Shown here: positions 28,725-37,203 of the stretch, one piece after another | How positions within the stretch are numbered: the stretch's first letter is position 1 | Layout of the letters: each line of letters begins with the position of its first letter | DNA from: Abyssisolibacter fermentans | GTDB lineage: Bacteria; Bacillota; Clostridia; Tissierellales; MCWD3 | DNA: 64,000 bases | NCBI RefSeq assembly: GCF_001559865.1 | Contig: NZ_LOHE01000074.1 | Location: 1-64,000, forward strand | Direction: 5' to 3' | Position numbers and translations under genes: made by a program | The notes under the pieces: model-generated | Told to the model about the DNA's origin: nothing | The model's input: only the letters and a program-made list of their open reading frames with translations | Database searches by the model: none

Positions 28725-29471
28725 TTAAAAATTAATTAATTGTATAAAATCTTCTGCTTTTAAACTTGCTCCACCTACTAAAGCACCATCAATATCTGAT
28801 TTATTCATTATTTCAGTTACATTTTTAGGTTTTACACTTCCTCCATATTGTATGCTAACATTTTCTGATACTTCTTCAGTATACAATTCTTTTACAGCTT
28901 CTCTAATAAAAGCCGCCATTTCATTTGCATCGTCACTTGAAGCAGTTTTTCCTGTTCCTATTGCCCATATTGGTTCATATGCTATAACTATTTTTTGTAC
29001 ATCTTCAGCACTAATGTCTTCTAAATCTTTTACTATTTGATTCTTTACTACTTCTTTTTCTTTGCCAGACTCTCTTTGCTCTAAAGTTTCACCTACACAT
29101 AATATAGGATTAATTTTATGACTAATTGCAGATTTTATTTTTTTATTTACTGTTTCATCAGTTTCATTAAAGTATTGTCTTCTTTCAGAGTGTCCAATTA
29201 TAACATAGTCTACTCCTATTTCATTTAACATTATTGGAGAAATTTCTCCTGTAAATGCTCCACTTTCTTCCCAATGCATGTTTTGCGCACCTATCTTTAA
29301 CTTAGTATCTTTAGTTGCTTTTTTAACTTCATTTAAACATGTTGCTGGTACACAAACTACTACTTCAACATCTGTCTTGTTACTTTCTTCTTTGATAGAA
29401 TTAACAAGTTCAACAGCTTCACTTATATTTTTATTCATTTTCCAATTTCCTGCAATAATTGGTATTCTCAC
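28725..29471 (-). CDS. tpiA: Triosephosphate isomerase
   Basis: Interconverts dihydroxyacetone phosphate and glyceraldehyde 3-phosphate; 248 residues forming a TIM barrel. The substrate Lys is in AGNWKMNK, the catalytic His in IIGHSERR, the catalytic Glu in AYEPIWAIGTGK with the flexible lid loop just after it, and the phosphate site in YGGSVKPKN and GALVGGASL. The start is a GTG at 29471 with GGGGG upstream. It follows pgk by 12 bases in the glycolytic operon. Confidence 0.98.
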   Translation of the reverse strand: MRIPIIAGNWKMNKNISEAVELVNSIKEESNKTDVEVVVCVPATCLNEVKKATKDTKLKIGAQNMHWEESGAFTGEISPIMLNEIGVDYVIIGHSERRQYFNETDETVNKKIKSAISHKINPILCVGETLEQRESGKEKEVVKNQIVKDLEDISAEDVQKIVIAYEPIWAIGTGKTASSDDANEMAAFIREAVKELYTEEVSENVSIQYGGSVKPKNVTEIMNKSDIDGALVGGASLKAEDFIQLINF

Positions 29472-29483
29472 AACTTAACCCCC

Positions 29484-30683
29484 TTATTTTTCATTAATGG
29501 CTGCTATTGCTGGAAGTTCTTTACCTTCAAAGAACTCTAATGATGCACCGCCACCAGTAGATATATGAGTCATTTTGTCTGCTAAACCACTATTTTCAAC
29601 TGCCGCTGCACTATCTCCGCCACCAATAATTGTAACTGCATCAGCATCAGCATCAGCTAAAGCATGTGCAACTGCATTAGTTCCACCTGCAAAGTTTTCC
29701 ATTTCAAAAACACCCATAGGTCCGTTCCATATAACTGTTTTTGCTTCTTTAACAATATTACTGTATAGTTTTCTAGATTCAGGTCCTATATCTAACCCCA
29801 TCATATCATCAGGAATACTATCTGATTTAACAATTTTTATTTCAGTATCATTCTTAAATTCTTTAGCGGCTACTGTATCAACTGGGATTAATAATTTAAC
29901 ACCTTTTTCCTGTGCTTTATTTAGAAGCTCTTTTGCAAATTCTACTTTTTCTTCTTCTAGTAGTGATGTTCCTACCGAACAACCTTTAGCTACTAAAAAT
30001 GTATATGTCATTCCTCCACCGATAAGTATTGTATCAGCTTTGTTTAATAAGTTTTCTATTACTGATATTTTGTCAGAAACCTTAGCTCCTCCAAGTATTG
30101 CAACAAATGGTCTTTCTGGGTTTGACATAGCTTTTCCCATAATATCTATTTCTTTCTTTACAAGAAAACCTAAAGCTGATGGAAGTATATTACTTACACC
30201 AACGTTTGAAGCATGTGCTCTGTGAGCTGTACCGAAAGCATCATTTACAAATACATCTGCAAGAGAAGCAAGTTCTTTTGCAAAATCTTCGCCATTCTTT
30301 GTTTCTTCTTTTCTGAATCTAGTATTCTGAAGTAATACTACGTCGCCTTCTTTCATAGACTCAACTGCTTTTTTAGCATTTTCTCCAACTACTTCGTCAT
30401 CAGCTGCAAAAATAACTTCCTTGTTTAAAAGCTCAGAAAGTCTTTTTGCAACAGGATCTAAACTGTATTTTTCATTTGGCTGTCCTTTTGGTCTGCCTAA
30501 ATGAGACATTAATATAAGTTTTCCACCATGCTCAAGTACATACTTAATAGTAGGCATTGCTCCTAATATTCTTGCATCATTTGTTATTTCTCTATCATCA
30601 TTCATAGGAACATTGAAGTCGCATCTAACAAGTACTTTTTTACCTTTTAAATCAATATCTTCAACTGACTTTTTATTTAACAT
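29484..30683 (-). CDS. pgk: Phosphoglycerate kinase
   Basis: Makes ATP from 1,3-bisphosphoglycerate; 399 residues in two Rossmann-like lobes. Hallmarks: [12 protein letters not shown] at the N-terminus, [22 protein letters not shown], the ATP-lobe [28 protein letters not shown] and the C-terminal [12 protein letters not shown] / [12 protein letters not shown]. The ATG at 30683 is preferred because AGGAGTG lies just upstream; an in-frame extension to 30725 has no ribosome site. It follows gap by about 155 bases that include a stable hairpin (30786-30813). Confidence 0.97.
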   Translation of the reverse strand: MLNKKSVEDIDLKGKKVLVRCDFNVPMNDDREITNDARILGAMPTIKYVLEHGGKLILMSHLGRPKGQPNEKYSLDPVAKRLSELLNKEVIFAADDEVVGENAKKAVESMKEGDVVLLQNTRFRKEETKNGEDFAKELASLADVFVNDAFGTAHRAHASNVGVSNILPSALGFLVKKEIDIMGKAMSNPERPFVAILGGAKVSDKISVIENLLNKADTILIGGGMTYTFLVAKGCSVGTSLLEEEKVEFAKELLNKAQEKGVKLLIPVDTVAAKEFKNDTEIKIVKSDSIPDDMMGLDIGPESRKLYSNIVKEAKTVIWNGPMGVFEMENFAGGTNAVAHALADADADAVTIIGGGDSAAAVENSGLADKMTHISTGGGASLEFFEGKELPAIAAINEK

Positions 30684-30785
30684 ATTTACACTCCTTTTTC
30701 TGTTATTTGTATTACATATATACATAAACCTAAATTTTCCGTCTAACTAAATTGTATATAAATAATTTTATTCTAATAACAGGTG

Positions 30786-30813
30786 TCGGTTATGTGATAA
30801 TTCACATAACCGA
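30786..30813. other. Intercistronic hairpin between gap and pgk
   Basis: TCGGTTATGTGA pairs perfectly with TCACATAACCGA around a four-base loop. There is no T-run, so it is more likely an mRNA stability or processing element at the end of the gap segment than a terminator. The rest of 30684-30839 is AT-rich. Confidence 0.55.
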
Positions 30814-30839
30814 TCAGATAAACTATTAATTGTTAATTA

Positions 30840-31847
30840 TTAGAAGCCTTTTTTTCCTATATAGCATACTAGGTCAACTACTCTGCAAGAATATGCCCAC
30901 TCATTGTCATACCAAGAAACAATTTTAGCCATATTGTCTATAACCATTGTAGATAAACCATCAACTATTGATGAACGTCCATCTTTTCTATAGTCTATTG
31001 ATACTAGTGGCTCATCAGAATATCCTAAAATTCCTTTCATTTCACCTTCTGCTGCTTCTATAAAAGCATTATTTATATCTTCAGCTGTAGCTGGTTTTTC
31101 AAGTTCAAATACAACATCAACAACAGATACTGTAGGAGTTGGAACTCTCATAGCCATACCATTTAATTTACCTTTTAATTCAGGGATAACTAACGCAACT
31201 GCTTTAGCTGCTCCTGTAGAAGTTGGTATTATAGACTCAGCTGCTGCTCTGGCTCTTCTAAAATCTTTTTTATGGCTTGCATCTAATATATTTTGGTCAT
31301 TTGTATAAGAGTGAACAGTAGTCATAAGACCTTTTTTAACACCAAATTTTTCAACTACTACTTTTGCAAATGGAGCTAAACAGTTTGTAGTACAAGAAGC
31401 ATTTGAAATAATATGATGGTTTTTAGGGTCATAATTTTTTTCATTTACACCCATAACAATTGTTATATCTTCTTCTTTTCCAGGAGCACTGATAACAACT
31501 TTTTTTGCACCAGCTTCGATATGTTTATTGGCATCTTCTCTTTTTGTAAATCTACCAGTTGATTCAACTACTACATCTATTCCCATTTCTCCCCAAGGTA
31601 GATTTGCAGGATCACGATCTGCTACTACTTTTATTTTCTTTCCATTTATTACTAAATTATCTCCTTCGATTTCAACTTTTCCTTCAAATTTACCAAAACA
31701 AGAATCATACTTAAATAAATGTGCAGCACTTTCTATACTTCCAGGGTTATTTATTGCTACTACATTAAAATCCTCATTGTTATTTTCTATTGCTGCTCTT
31801 AAAACATTTCTACCTATTCTTCCAAAACCATTGATTGCAACTTTCAT
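30840..31847 (-). CDS. gap: Glyceraldehyde-3-phosphate dehydrogenase
   Basis: Oxidises and phosphorylates glyceraldehyde 3-phosphate; 335 residues. The NAD fold begins INGFGRIGR. The catalytic Cys152 is in SNASCTTNC, the catalytic His in [12 protein letters not shown], and the phosphate-site residues in STGAAKAV and the following Arg. The loop after the second strand reads [12 protein letters not shown]. Catabolic, NAD-specific enzymes normally have Asp at the position occupied by Asn34 (INDLTD), so cofactor preference may be relaxed or altered. It is the first enzyme gene after cggR (60 bases), in the usual place for the catabolic gapA. GAGGAGG precedes the ATG. Confidence 0.95.
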   Translation of the reverse strand: MKVAINGFGRIGRNVLRAAIENNNEDFNVVAINNPGSIESAAHLFKYDSCFGKFEGKVEIEGDNLVINGKKIKVVADRDPANLPWGEMGIDVVVESTGRFTKREDANKHIEAGAKKVVISAPGKEEDITIVMGVNEKNYDPKNHHIISNASCTTNCLAPFAKVVVEKFGVKKGLMTTVHSYTNDQNILDASHKKDFRRARAAAESIIPTSTGAAKAVALVIPELKGKLNGMAMRVPTPTVSVVDVVFELEKPATAEDINNAFIEAAEGEMKGILGYSDEPLVSIDYRKDGRSSIVDGLSTMVIDNMAKIVSWYDNEWAYSCRVVDLVCYIGKKGF

Positions 31848-31907
31848 TTTTATAACTCCTCCTCTTAATAAGATCTAATTTTATATATTTATAGCCTTTT
31901 GGCTTGT

Positions 31908-32948
31908 TTAACTATTTTTGCATTCTAAAATTTCTCTTGCAGTGCCCTCATCAGTTACTATAGTCATATTTTCTCTCAAAGATGATATTGCAATGATAGC
32001 TTCTGCTTTCTTAGTACCACATGCAACTCCTATAACTGTTGGTATTTTCTTAAAGTCAGCTAATTTCAAACCAAATGTACTTGATTCCATTTTAATTTCA
32101 CCATTTATATCAAAATAATAACCAAAAGCTTCAGCAACGGCTCCATTTTCATTTAATAAATCTAAAGTACTTTGGTTTAACTTTCTTCTCCTAGCCATGT
32201 CATCTGCTCTACCGATACCAAAAACTAAGATGTCCATTTTTTTAGTCATATTATTTAACTCTTTTATCTCATCTATCTGTAATAAGGTCTCAAGTGCTTC
32301 TTTGCCTACATTGTCCGGTACATGTAGCAGTTTATAAGTACCTTTAATTTTTTCAGCTAATTTAGCAGCAATATTATTTGATTGTGTCTCTAAATTTTTT
32401 CCTATCCCTCCTCTAGCAGGAAGTACCAGTATATCACTTTCTTTCTTATATTCTTTCATTTCCTCTGCTAATTCAGCCATTGTTGTTCCACCTGTAACAC
32501 CTATAATATTTTTCTTTTCATTACTATTATCTATGATTTCACTTAAATAATTAGCACCTGTTCTACATACATCTTTAAAAATTAGACTTTCTGTATCCAA
32601 ATTTCCAGGAGTAATTATCACACTACTTACTCCTAACTTAGCTTTTACTGTTTCTTGCAATCCTGATATATCTTTCAAACTATGTATAAAGTCTTTTAAC
32701 TCGTCTATAATAATTTTTCCCTCATCAGTTACATTCATACCCATTGATTTTATTTCTAATAAACCCTGTTTCTTTAGAAAATTCACTTCAGCTCTGACTA
32801 TTCTCTCACCAATTCCTAAATTGTTTGCCAGTCCTCTTCTTCCAATAGGTTGATTATAATATATATTTCTGAGTATTCTATATCTTTTTTCTAATAAATC
32901 AATCATTTCAGGTATAATCTTTTTTTGAAGCTTTAATATATTATCCAT
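31908..32948 (-). CDS. cggR: Central glycolytic genes regulator CggR
   Basis: SorC/DeoR-type repressor of 346 residues. It has an N-terminal helix-turn-helix (about 20-75, IGRRGLANNLGIGERIVRAE) and a sugar-phosphate-binding domain (about 95-340) with LVLPARGGIGKNLE, VFGIGRADDMARRR and GVACGTKKAEAI. In Bacillus subtilis CggR represses the gap operon and is released by fructose 1,6-bisphosphate. Here it is the first gene of the same operon, with a matching operator upstream (33194-33229). The ATG at 32948 has GGGAGCG upstream; the frame stays open to 33002 but that stretch has no ribosome site. A repeat element occupies the leader between operator and start. Confidence 0.93.
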   Translation of the reverse strand: MDNILKLQKKIIPEMIDLLEKRYRILRNIYYNQPIGRRGLANNLGIGERIVRAEVNFLKKQGLLEIKSMGMNVTDEGKIIIDELKDFIHSLKDISGLQETVKAKLGVSSVIITPGNLDTESLIFKDVCRTGANYLSEIIDNSNEKKNIIGVTGGTTMAELAEEMKEYKKESDILVLPARGGIGKNLETQSNNIAAKLAEKIKGTYKLLHVPDNVGKEALETLLQIDEIKELNNMTKKMDILVFGIGRADDMARRRKLNQSTLDLLNENGAVAEAFGYYFDINGEIKMESSTFGLKLADFKKIPTVIGVACGTKKAEAIIAISSLRENMTIVTDEGTAREILECKNS

Positions 32949-33020
32949 AAATACGCTCCCTATTGGATTGAATTTGTCCCTGTACAGATATAATTGTCCC
33001 ACAGGTAACTAATATTATTG

Positions 33021-33154
33021 TTATAACAACAGGAGCAATTACGTAGTAATTGCAACACGCCGTTTCAACAAGGCGGGAAATATGTACACCACCTGTTAAA
33101 TCTAATCGGTACTCGCCACCTATAGAGATGGGGGACATCTTGCGCCTTGTTATA
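33021..33154 (-). repeat. Dispersed repeat module B, copy in the cggR leader
   Basis: Bounded by TTATAACAA (33021-33029) and its inverted partner TTGTTATA (33147-33154). The minus-strand reading matches 57781-57912 over its whole length, including the core GCAATTACTACGTAATTGC and TGAAACGGYGTGTTG. An open frame across it (33171 to 32941) is a by-product of the repeat, not a gene. Confidence 0.85.
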
Positions 33155-33193
33155 TTATTCGTAAAAGTCATGAAAATGATGTAATATAGAGTT

Positions 33194-33229
33194 GGACTAT
33201 TTTTGTCCTATGGGATAAATTGAGTCCCG
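33194..33229 (-). promoter_or_regulatory. Candidate CggR operator
   Basis: The minus strand reads CGGGAC-N6-TATC-N3-TAGGAC-N6-AGTC. It matches the Bacillus subtilis CggR site (CGGGAC-N6-TGTC-N4-CGGGAC-N6-TGTC) with one base less between half-sites. It lies about 30-65 bases downstream of the predicted transcription start, as in the known roadblock arrangement. Confidence 0.75.
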
Positions 33230-33265
33230 TGTGTCTCAAAAAAATATTTTCACTTTTCACTTAGT

Positions 33266-33294
33266 ATTATAAGTTATTCCAAAACAAATAGCAA
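33266..33294 (-). promoter_or_regulatory. Sigma-A promoter of the cggR-gap operon
   Basis: On the minus strand, TTGCTA (33289-33294), a 17-base spacer and a perfect TATAAT (33266-33271). The start point would be near 33259, giving a leader of about 310 bases before the cggR ATG. Confidence 0.7.
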
Positions 33295-33420
33295 TAGTTT
33301 ATATATATTTTTTTATTTAATCTAATTTTATTTTTGTTATTTTAAAAAAAATGTTCTTAATATAGATACAAAATACTCTCTATAGCATTCTATAATTTGA
33401 TTCTTTCAAAATATTTATAT

Positions 33421-33440
33421 CCCGACAGTATACTGTCGGG
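33421..33440. terminator. Perfect 20-bp palindrome after rpoN
   Basis: CCCGACAGTATACTGTCGGG lies 57 bases after the rpoN stop on the minus strand. It could terminate rpoN transcription, but it has no loop or T-run, so an operator role cannot be excluded. Confidence 0.45.
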
Positions 33441-33496
33441 AATGTCTAAATAAATATTTTAATCAAATTAATAAGTTTAGTATCAATATTATAATA

Positions 33497-34855
33497 CTAA
33501 AACCTTCTTCTTCCAGATGATGAAGGAATATTTAACTCATCTCTATATTTTGCTACTGTTCTTCTTGATATTTTTATCCCTTTTTCTTTAAGTTTATTAG
33601 CTATTACTTGGTCACTCAATGGTTTTTTTGTATTTTCACCAGATATCATTTCTTTTATCATTGATTTGATACTCGTAGCAGCTATTCCACCCTCTGTATT
33701 ATTAACTCCACTAGAAAAGAAATACTTGAGTTCAAACAATCCTTTAGGAGTTTGGATATACTTACCATTTGTAGCTCTACTAACAGTCGATTCATGTACT
33801 CCTATATCACCAGCAACTTCTTTTAAAGTCAGAGGTTTAAGAGCCTTATCTCCTTTTATAAAAAAGTCACCCTGATATTTTAATATTGATTTAACTACAT
33901 TGTAAATAGTTTGTCTTCTCTGTTCTATACTCTTAATCAACCACATCGCAGAATTAAACTTATTGTTTAGATATTTTGTGGTATTCTCATCACCAGAAGA
34001 TAATAGTTTCTTATAATAATTACTAATAATAAGTCTCGGTGCTGTATTATCATTGACAACAATAACAAATTCTCCATTTACCTGTTCAAGTGTTACATCA
34101 GGCTTAACAAATTTAATATCATCATGCTTATTACTAAACCCTCTCCCTGGTTTAGGCTCTAATGATTTAATTATGTCAAATATTTCTTGCACTCTCTTTG
34201 AAGTTATTGATAATTCTTTAGATATCTTTGTTATTCTATTGTATGCTACATCTTCTAAATAATTCTCTACAACTTCATATACATTTGGATCATCTATAAA
34301 TTTATAATCTAGTTGCAACATGAGACAATCTTTTAAATTCAAACTTCCTATGCCTACAGGATCAAATGTTTGAATTAATTCTAAAACGTCCTCAACCTCT
34401 TGAATACTAACACTTAACTGTTGTGAAATCGTTTCTAAAGTAACGCTTAAATACCCATTATCATCAATACATTCAATTATGAATTCACCAATTTCTCTTT
34501 GTTTAGATTTAAGTTCAGATATTTCTAATTGAATCATAATGTGTTCTTTTAAAGATTCTTCTACCTTATAAAATTTTTCAAAAGAGTAATCGTTATCATC
34601 TTTATCATCCCTTGGCGCTTCATAATTTGAAAAGCTCTGTTTTTTCGCATAATCTTTCCAATCAATAGAATTATATTGATCATCTGAATTAGTTTTTATA
34701 TTGAAATCTAGCATAGGATTTGATTCAATTTGATTTTTTACATGATCTACAATCTCTAAACTAGAATATTGGAGTATTTTGATAGCTTGTCTTAACTCTG
34801 GTGTCATTATTAATTTTTGAGTTTGCTGTAATGTTAAGTCAAAGCCTAATCTCAT
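33497..34855 (-). CDS. rpoN: RNA polymerase sigma-54 factor
   Basis: Alternative sigma factor of 452 residues, directing RNA polymerase to -24/-12 promoters that need an enhancer-binding ATPase. The N-terminal Gln/Leu-rich activator region is clear (LTLQQTQKLIMTPELRQAIK), followed by an acidic linker, the core-binding domain (about 100-290), the HTH region ESTVSRATNGKYIQTPKG, and the RpoN box near the C-terminus (SRRTVAKYRDEL). The ATG at 34855 has GAGGTG 7 bases upstream; the GTG at 34864 overlaps that site. It lies upstream of the cggR operon but ends with its own hairpin. No enhancer-binding protein is encoded in this window. Confidence 0.96.
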   Translation of the reverse strand: MRLGFDLTLQQTQKLIMTPELRQAIKILQYSSLEIVDHVKNQIESNPMLDFNIKTNSDDQYNSIDWKDYAKKQSFSNYEAPRDDKDDNDYSFEKFYKVEESLKEHIMIQLEISELKSKQREIGEFIIECIDDNGYLSVTLETISQQLSVSIQEVEDVLELIQTFDPVGIGSLNLKDCLMLQLDYKFIDDPNVYEVVENYLEDVAYNRITKISKELSITSKRVQEIFDIIKSLEPKPGRGFSNKHDDIKFVKPDVTLEQVNGEFVIVVNDNTAPRLIISNYYKKLLSSGDENTTKYLNNKFNSAMWLIKSIEQRRQTIYNVVKSILKYQGDFFIKGDKALKPLTLKEVAGDIGVHESTVSRATNGKYIQTPKGLFELKYFFSSGVNNTEGGIAATSIKSMIKEMISGENTKKPLSDQVIANKLKEKGIKISRRTVAKYRDELNIPSSSGRRRF

Positions 34856-34889
34856 ACTATTCACCTCTACTCCCTAATACTTATATATT

Positions 34890-35019
34890 CCCAGATTATT
34901 TTAATAATATCTATTATCTTACCTTATTTAATAGCATAACTCAAACTTATTCTTCGAATCAGTATTTAACTATTAATTAAATCAATTTCAATGTCCTATA
35001 GATTCTAAATAATCAGGGA
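34890..35019. repeat. Dispersed repeat, degenerate copy 4
   Basis: Termini CCCAGATTATT (34890-34900) and AATAATCAGGGA (35008-35019) are inverted copies. The interior GCATAACTCAAACTTATTC and CTTCGAAT are a decayed version of module A. It occupies most of the space between rpoN and the permease gene. Confidence 0.6.
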
Positions 35020-35154
35020 TATAATAATATATGAAACCCTATACATGTATTATACCAAAAAGTCAGACTAGTAACAAATCAAATCCTTATTATTCGACAT
35101 ATTTTTTACAAAGTCGCGTAGCAATATCCGTCTAACGCTCGTTCTGTTAATATT

Positions 35155-36084
35155 TTACTTATCTCCTTTTTCATAGCTTTCACCACTAGCTGCTGGACCA
35201 ACTGCTTTACCAACAAAACCAGCTAATGCTAATATTGTTGCTATATATGGAATAGCATTCAATAATTCACTTGGTAAAAAACCTAATCCAATTGCTGAAG
35301 ATTGGATTTTTAAAGCTTCTGTAAATCCAAAGAATAAACATGCTAGCATTGCACCTATCGGATGCCATTTACCAAAGATTACAGCTGCTAATGCTATAAA
35401 GCCTTTACCCGCTGTCATACCTTCTTTAAACAATCTAACAGTTCCGAGTGATAATGTAGCTCCTGCTAAGCCTGCTAATGCTCCACTTATCATAACACAT
35501 TTGTATCTTATTTTATATACGTTTATACCAACAGTATCTGCAGCTCTTGGATGTTCCCCTACAGAACGTACTCTTAATCCGAATGGTGTCTTATATAGTA
35601 CATAATAGGAGATTATAACTGCTATAAATGCAAGGTACACAAATACAGTAAGCTGTGATGTTAAATCTCCCAATATTGGAATATTTTCAATGAAAGGTAT
35701 GGGATGTGCTTTTATCGCATGTTTTACTGGGTTTGTTTGACCAGATCTATGCCAAATAAGCTCTAATAAATATGCTGTAAAGCTTGCAGCTAACAAATTA
35801 ATAGCAGTACCAACAACAACTTGATTAGCTTTTAAATGTATTGCAAAATAAGCTAAAATTAAAGAAGTTAGTATTCCCGATATCATTGCAGCTATTACAC
35901 CTATAAAAGGTATATCAGTAAACTCGGTAGCTAGTATTGAAAAAAATGCTCCATTTATCATTATTCCTTCTAAAGCAATATTAACAACTCCAGATCTTTC
36001 TGAAAACACACCACCCAGTGATGCAAATATCAATGGTGTTGCAAGTCTCAAAGTTGCAGCTATTATAGCAATTACTAATAACAT
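35155..36084 (-). CDS. Nucleoside ABC transporter permease (NupQ-like)
   Basis: Inner-membrane permease, 309 residues with eight to nine helices, of the branched-chain/ribose-like permease family found in BMP-type nucleoside importers. Diagnostic stretches: GGVFSERSGVVNIALEGIM, NQVVVGTAINLLA and the ATPase-contacting VRSVGEHPRAADTVGINVYK, then MTAGKGFIALAAVIFGKWHP. It is the last gene of the importer operon, starting one base after the previous permease stop. It forms a heterodimer with the product at 36085-37188. AGGAGG precedes the ATG. Confidence 0.9.
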   Translation of the reverse strand: MLLVIAIIAATLRLATPLIFASLGGVFSERSGVVNIALEGIMINGAFFSILATEFTDIPFIGVIAAMISGILTSLILAYFAIHLKANQVVVGTAINLLAASFTAYLLELIWHRSGQTNPVKHAIKAHPIPFIENIPILGDLTSQLTVFVYLAFIAVIISYYVLYKTPFGLRVRSVGEHPRAADTVGINVYKIRYKCVMISGALAGLAGATLSLGTVRLFKEGMTAGKGFIALAAVIFGKWHPIGAMLACLFFGFTEALKIQSSAIGLGFLPSELLNAIPYIATILALAGFVGKAVGPAASGESYEKGDK

Positions 36085-37188
36085 CTAAGCCACCTCCTCT
36101 TTTTTGCTGTTTTTTCTATTTATTAGATATTTAACTATTTGGTCTCCGGCAATAAATAATATTATTACACCTTGTATTATTCCAACTACTTCTTTTGGTA
36201 TGCCTTCAATTTGCATATGTCTTTCTCCATTGGCCAATATACCAAATAATATTCCACTTGCTATAACACCTATTGGATGCTCTTTACCCACAAGTGCAAC
36301 TGCAATGCCTGTAAATCCATATCCCGGAGATGATGCTACCTGGTCAACTTTATATACTAAGCCTGCAACTTGAGCATAACCAGCTAAACCTGCAAATGCA
36401 CCGGAAATAGCCATTGATAATATCATATTTTTAGAAACACTTATTCCACCATACTCTGCAGCCAACGGACTATGACCTACTGCACGAATCTCATATCCTA
36501 ATGTAGTCTTGTAAAGAATAAAATACGCTATTATTGCACATACAATTGCTATTATAATGCTCGTATTTACACTTGAGTAATCAAAAGCAGGTATTATTGT
36601 CTTAAGCTTTGTTAACCTAGCTGCTTCAGGTATTAATATCGTATGTGCTTTTGCTTCAGTTCCATTTATTACGGCAGGATTTAGAACTAATCTTACAAGA
36701 TAGTTGCTTAAATTTAATCCTACATAATTTAGCATTATTGTCACTATAACCTCATGAACCCCTAGTTTTGCTTTTAATATACCTGCAATGGAAGCCCAAA
36801 AAGCTCCTCCTAGCATTCCAGCAATTAATGTAAGAGGTATTAGTAGATACGAATCAAGTCCTCTAAATACATATGCTGCAGCAACTGTTGTTATTGCACC
36901 TACTAAGTATTGACCTTCCGCTCCTATATTAAACATATCTGTTTTAAATGCAAATGCAACTGCTAAACCTGTAAATATTAATGGTGTTGATTTTAATAAT
37001 GTTTCTCCTATTTTTGGTAAACTTCCTAAGCTTCCGTTCAATAAAGCACCGTAAGCTACAAAAGGACTATTACCAGTAGCAATTATAAAAACAGCTCCTA
37101 TTAAAAAACCTAATAAAATTGCTATAAATGGTATCTTAAATGAATCTAAAAATTTCTTAAACATATTATCCTTTTTATTAGTTGCCAT
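36085..37188 (-). CDS. Nucleoside ABC transporter permease (NupP-like)
   Basis: Second permease subunit, 367 residues with nine to ten membrane helices. Family marks are FNIGAEGQYLVGAITTVA, GVHEVIVTIMLNYVGLNLSN, the coupling region IRAVGHSPLAAEYGGISVSK and GYGFTGIAVALVGKEHPIG. An extracytoplasmic insertion (about 170-200) separates the two halves. It partners the 35155-36084 permease and the ATPase encoded 15 bases upstream. GAGGTGATAAA precedes the ATG. Confidence 0.9.
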   Translation of the reverse strand: MATNKKDNMFKKFLDSFKIPFIAILLGFLIGAVFIIATGNSPFVAYGALLNGSLGSLPKIGETLLKSTPLIFTGLAVAFAFKTDMFNIGAEGQYLVGAITTVAAAYVFRGLDSYLLIPLTLIAGMLGGAFWASIAGILKAKLGVHEVIVTIMLNYVGLNLSNYLVRLVLNPAVINGTEAKAHTILIPEAARLTKLKTIIPAFDYSSVNTSIIIAIVCAIIAYFILYKTTLGYEIRAVGHSPLAAEYGGISVSKNMILSMAISGAFAGLAGYAQVAGLVYKVDQVASSPGYGFTGIAVALVGKEHPIGVIASGILFGILANGERHMQIEGIPKEVVGIIQGVIILFIAGDQIVKYLINRKNSKKEEVA

Positions 37189-37203
37189 TTTATCACCTCG
37201 CTT

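Noticed and set aside
29575-30225. 216-codon plus-strand frame opposite pgk, and similar long frames opposite hppA, ribU and grdB
   Set aside because: Antisense shadows of highly conserved genes with skewed codon use; their translations show no domain and no ribosome sites.
32941-33171. 76-codon minus-strand frame across the cggR leader
   Set aside because: It is composed of module B repeat DNA plus leader; the module B region at 57781-57912 does not preserve it and it has no ribosome site.
35097-35150. GC-richer stretch before the permease stop (AGTCGCGTAGCAATATCC...) as another copy of the repeat family
   Set aside because: It shares only short words with module B and no termini; similarity is too weak to call.
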